DNA from: Candidatus Apopatosoma intestinale
GTDB taxonomy: Bacteria; Bacillota; Clostridia; Oscillospirales; CAG-272
DNA: 12,318 bases
Assembly: GCA_003524145.1 (NCBI GenBank)
Contig: DODZ01000051.1
Location: 1-12,318 of the forward strand
Direction of reading: 5' to 3'
Shown here piece by piece: positions 12,234 through 12,318 of this stretch (position 1 is the first letter of the stretch; each line of letters begins with the position of its first letter). The notes beneath the pieces are model-generated. The model had not been told where the DNA came from. It searched no databases and saw nothing but the letters and a program-made list of their open reading frames with translations. The position numbers and the translations under genes are program-made.

Positions 12234-12278
12234 TAAAAAAGCGCATAAACCGACCGTGTCGCAGTCCGGCTTATGCGC
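12234..12278 (-). terminator. Terminator of a minus-strand gene beyond the right edge
   Basis: Read on the minus strand: GCGCATAAGCCG (12278-12267) pairs with CGGTTTATGCGC (12252-12241), including a G-U pair, and is followed by TTTTTTATC. It implies a minus-strand gene that ends just right of, or within, the last bases of the window. Confidence 0.7.
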
Positions 12279-12318
12279 ATACATGAATGGTTTTAATCTG
12301 TCCTCTCCGAGACCGGGG

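Noticed and set aside
12225..12318. Minus-strand frame open to the right edge (30 codons)
   Set aside because: It reads through the terminator hairpin at 12234-12278, so the openness is probably chance; the true upstream gene is not visible.
1..12318. CRISPR array
   Set aside because: No regularly spaced direct repeats were seen anywhere in the window.

Overview
The window looks like a chromosomal segment of a Gram-positive anaerobe of the class Clostridia, probably a gut-type Oscillospiraceae or relative. The reasons are AGGAGG-type ribosome binding sites before almost every gene, sigma-A promoters with 17-base spacers, a SpoVT/AbrB-type regulator, the smpB-ssrA pair, lysine and peptidoglycan precursor synthesis through dapF-dapL, and a stand-alone ferredoxin-thioredoxin reductase-like gene beside thioredoxin. 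This placement is inferred from gene content, not from a marker phylogeny.

Layout. (1) Positions 1-1461, plus strand: the end of a surface-polysaccharide locus, with the cupin C-terminus of a CapF-like UDP-sugar enzyme followed by an NTP_transf_5-family nucleotidyltransferase. (2) 1539-2723, plus strand: two singly transcribed genes, a 58-residue acidic peptide and a TIM-barrel protein of unknown reaction. Each has its own promoter, and insertion-sequence-like scars lie between them. (3) 2821-4374, minus strand: a truncated AbrB-like protein, an empty AT-rich gap, a 71-residue four-cysteine protein whose ribosome binding site sits in a hairpin, and a maltose-type acetyltransferase. (4) 4473-5425, plus strand: smpB and the tmRNA gene, ended by a strong terminator. 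(5) 5426-6554: an accessory patch holding a palindrome-rich element, a candidate orphan immunity gene and a broken Rhs tip. It is bracketed by a 17-base direct repeat of the tmRNA 3' end. (6) 6591-10803, minus strand: two linked transcription units. The dapF-dapL pair (meso-diaminopimelate synthesis) runs directly into the promoter of a thioredoxin / FTR-like / Nudix / alpha-beta hydrolase operon. (7) 10933-12278, minus strand: a low-GC unit of a lipoprotein and a secreted cysteine-peptidase-like protein, with terminators on both sides.

How the genes work together. DapL and DapF make LL- and then meso-diaminopimelate from tetrahydrodipicolinate. Their coding regions overlap by four bases, so translation is probably coupled. 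Thioredoxin and the FTR-like protein probably form a thiol-redox relay, with two housekeeping hydrolases downstream in the same operon. SmpB and tmRNA form the ribosome-rescue system. The most unusual stretch is the patch behind the tmRNA gene, which looks like a decayed integration site. The two secreted or lipid-anchored proteins at the right end, and the hairpin-controlled cysteine-rich protein, are the least understood genes.
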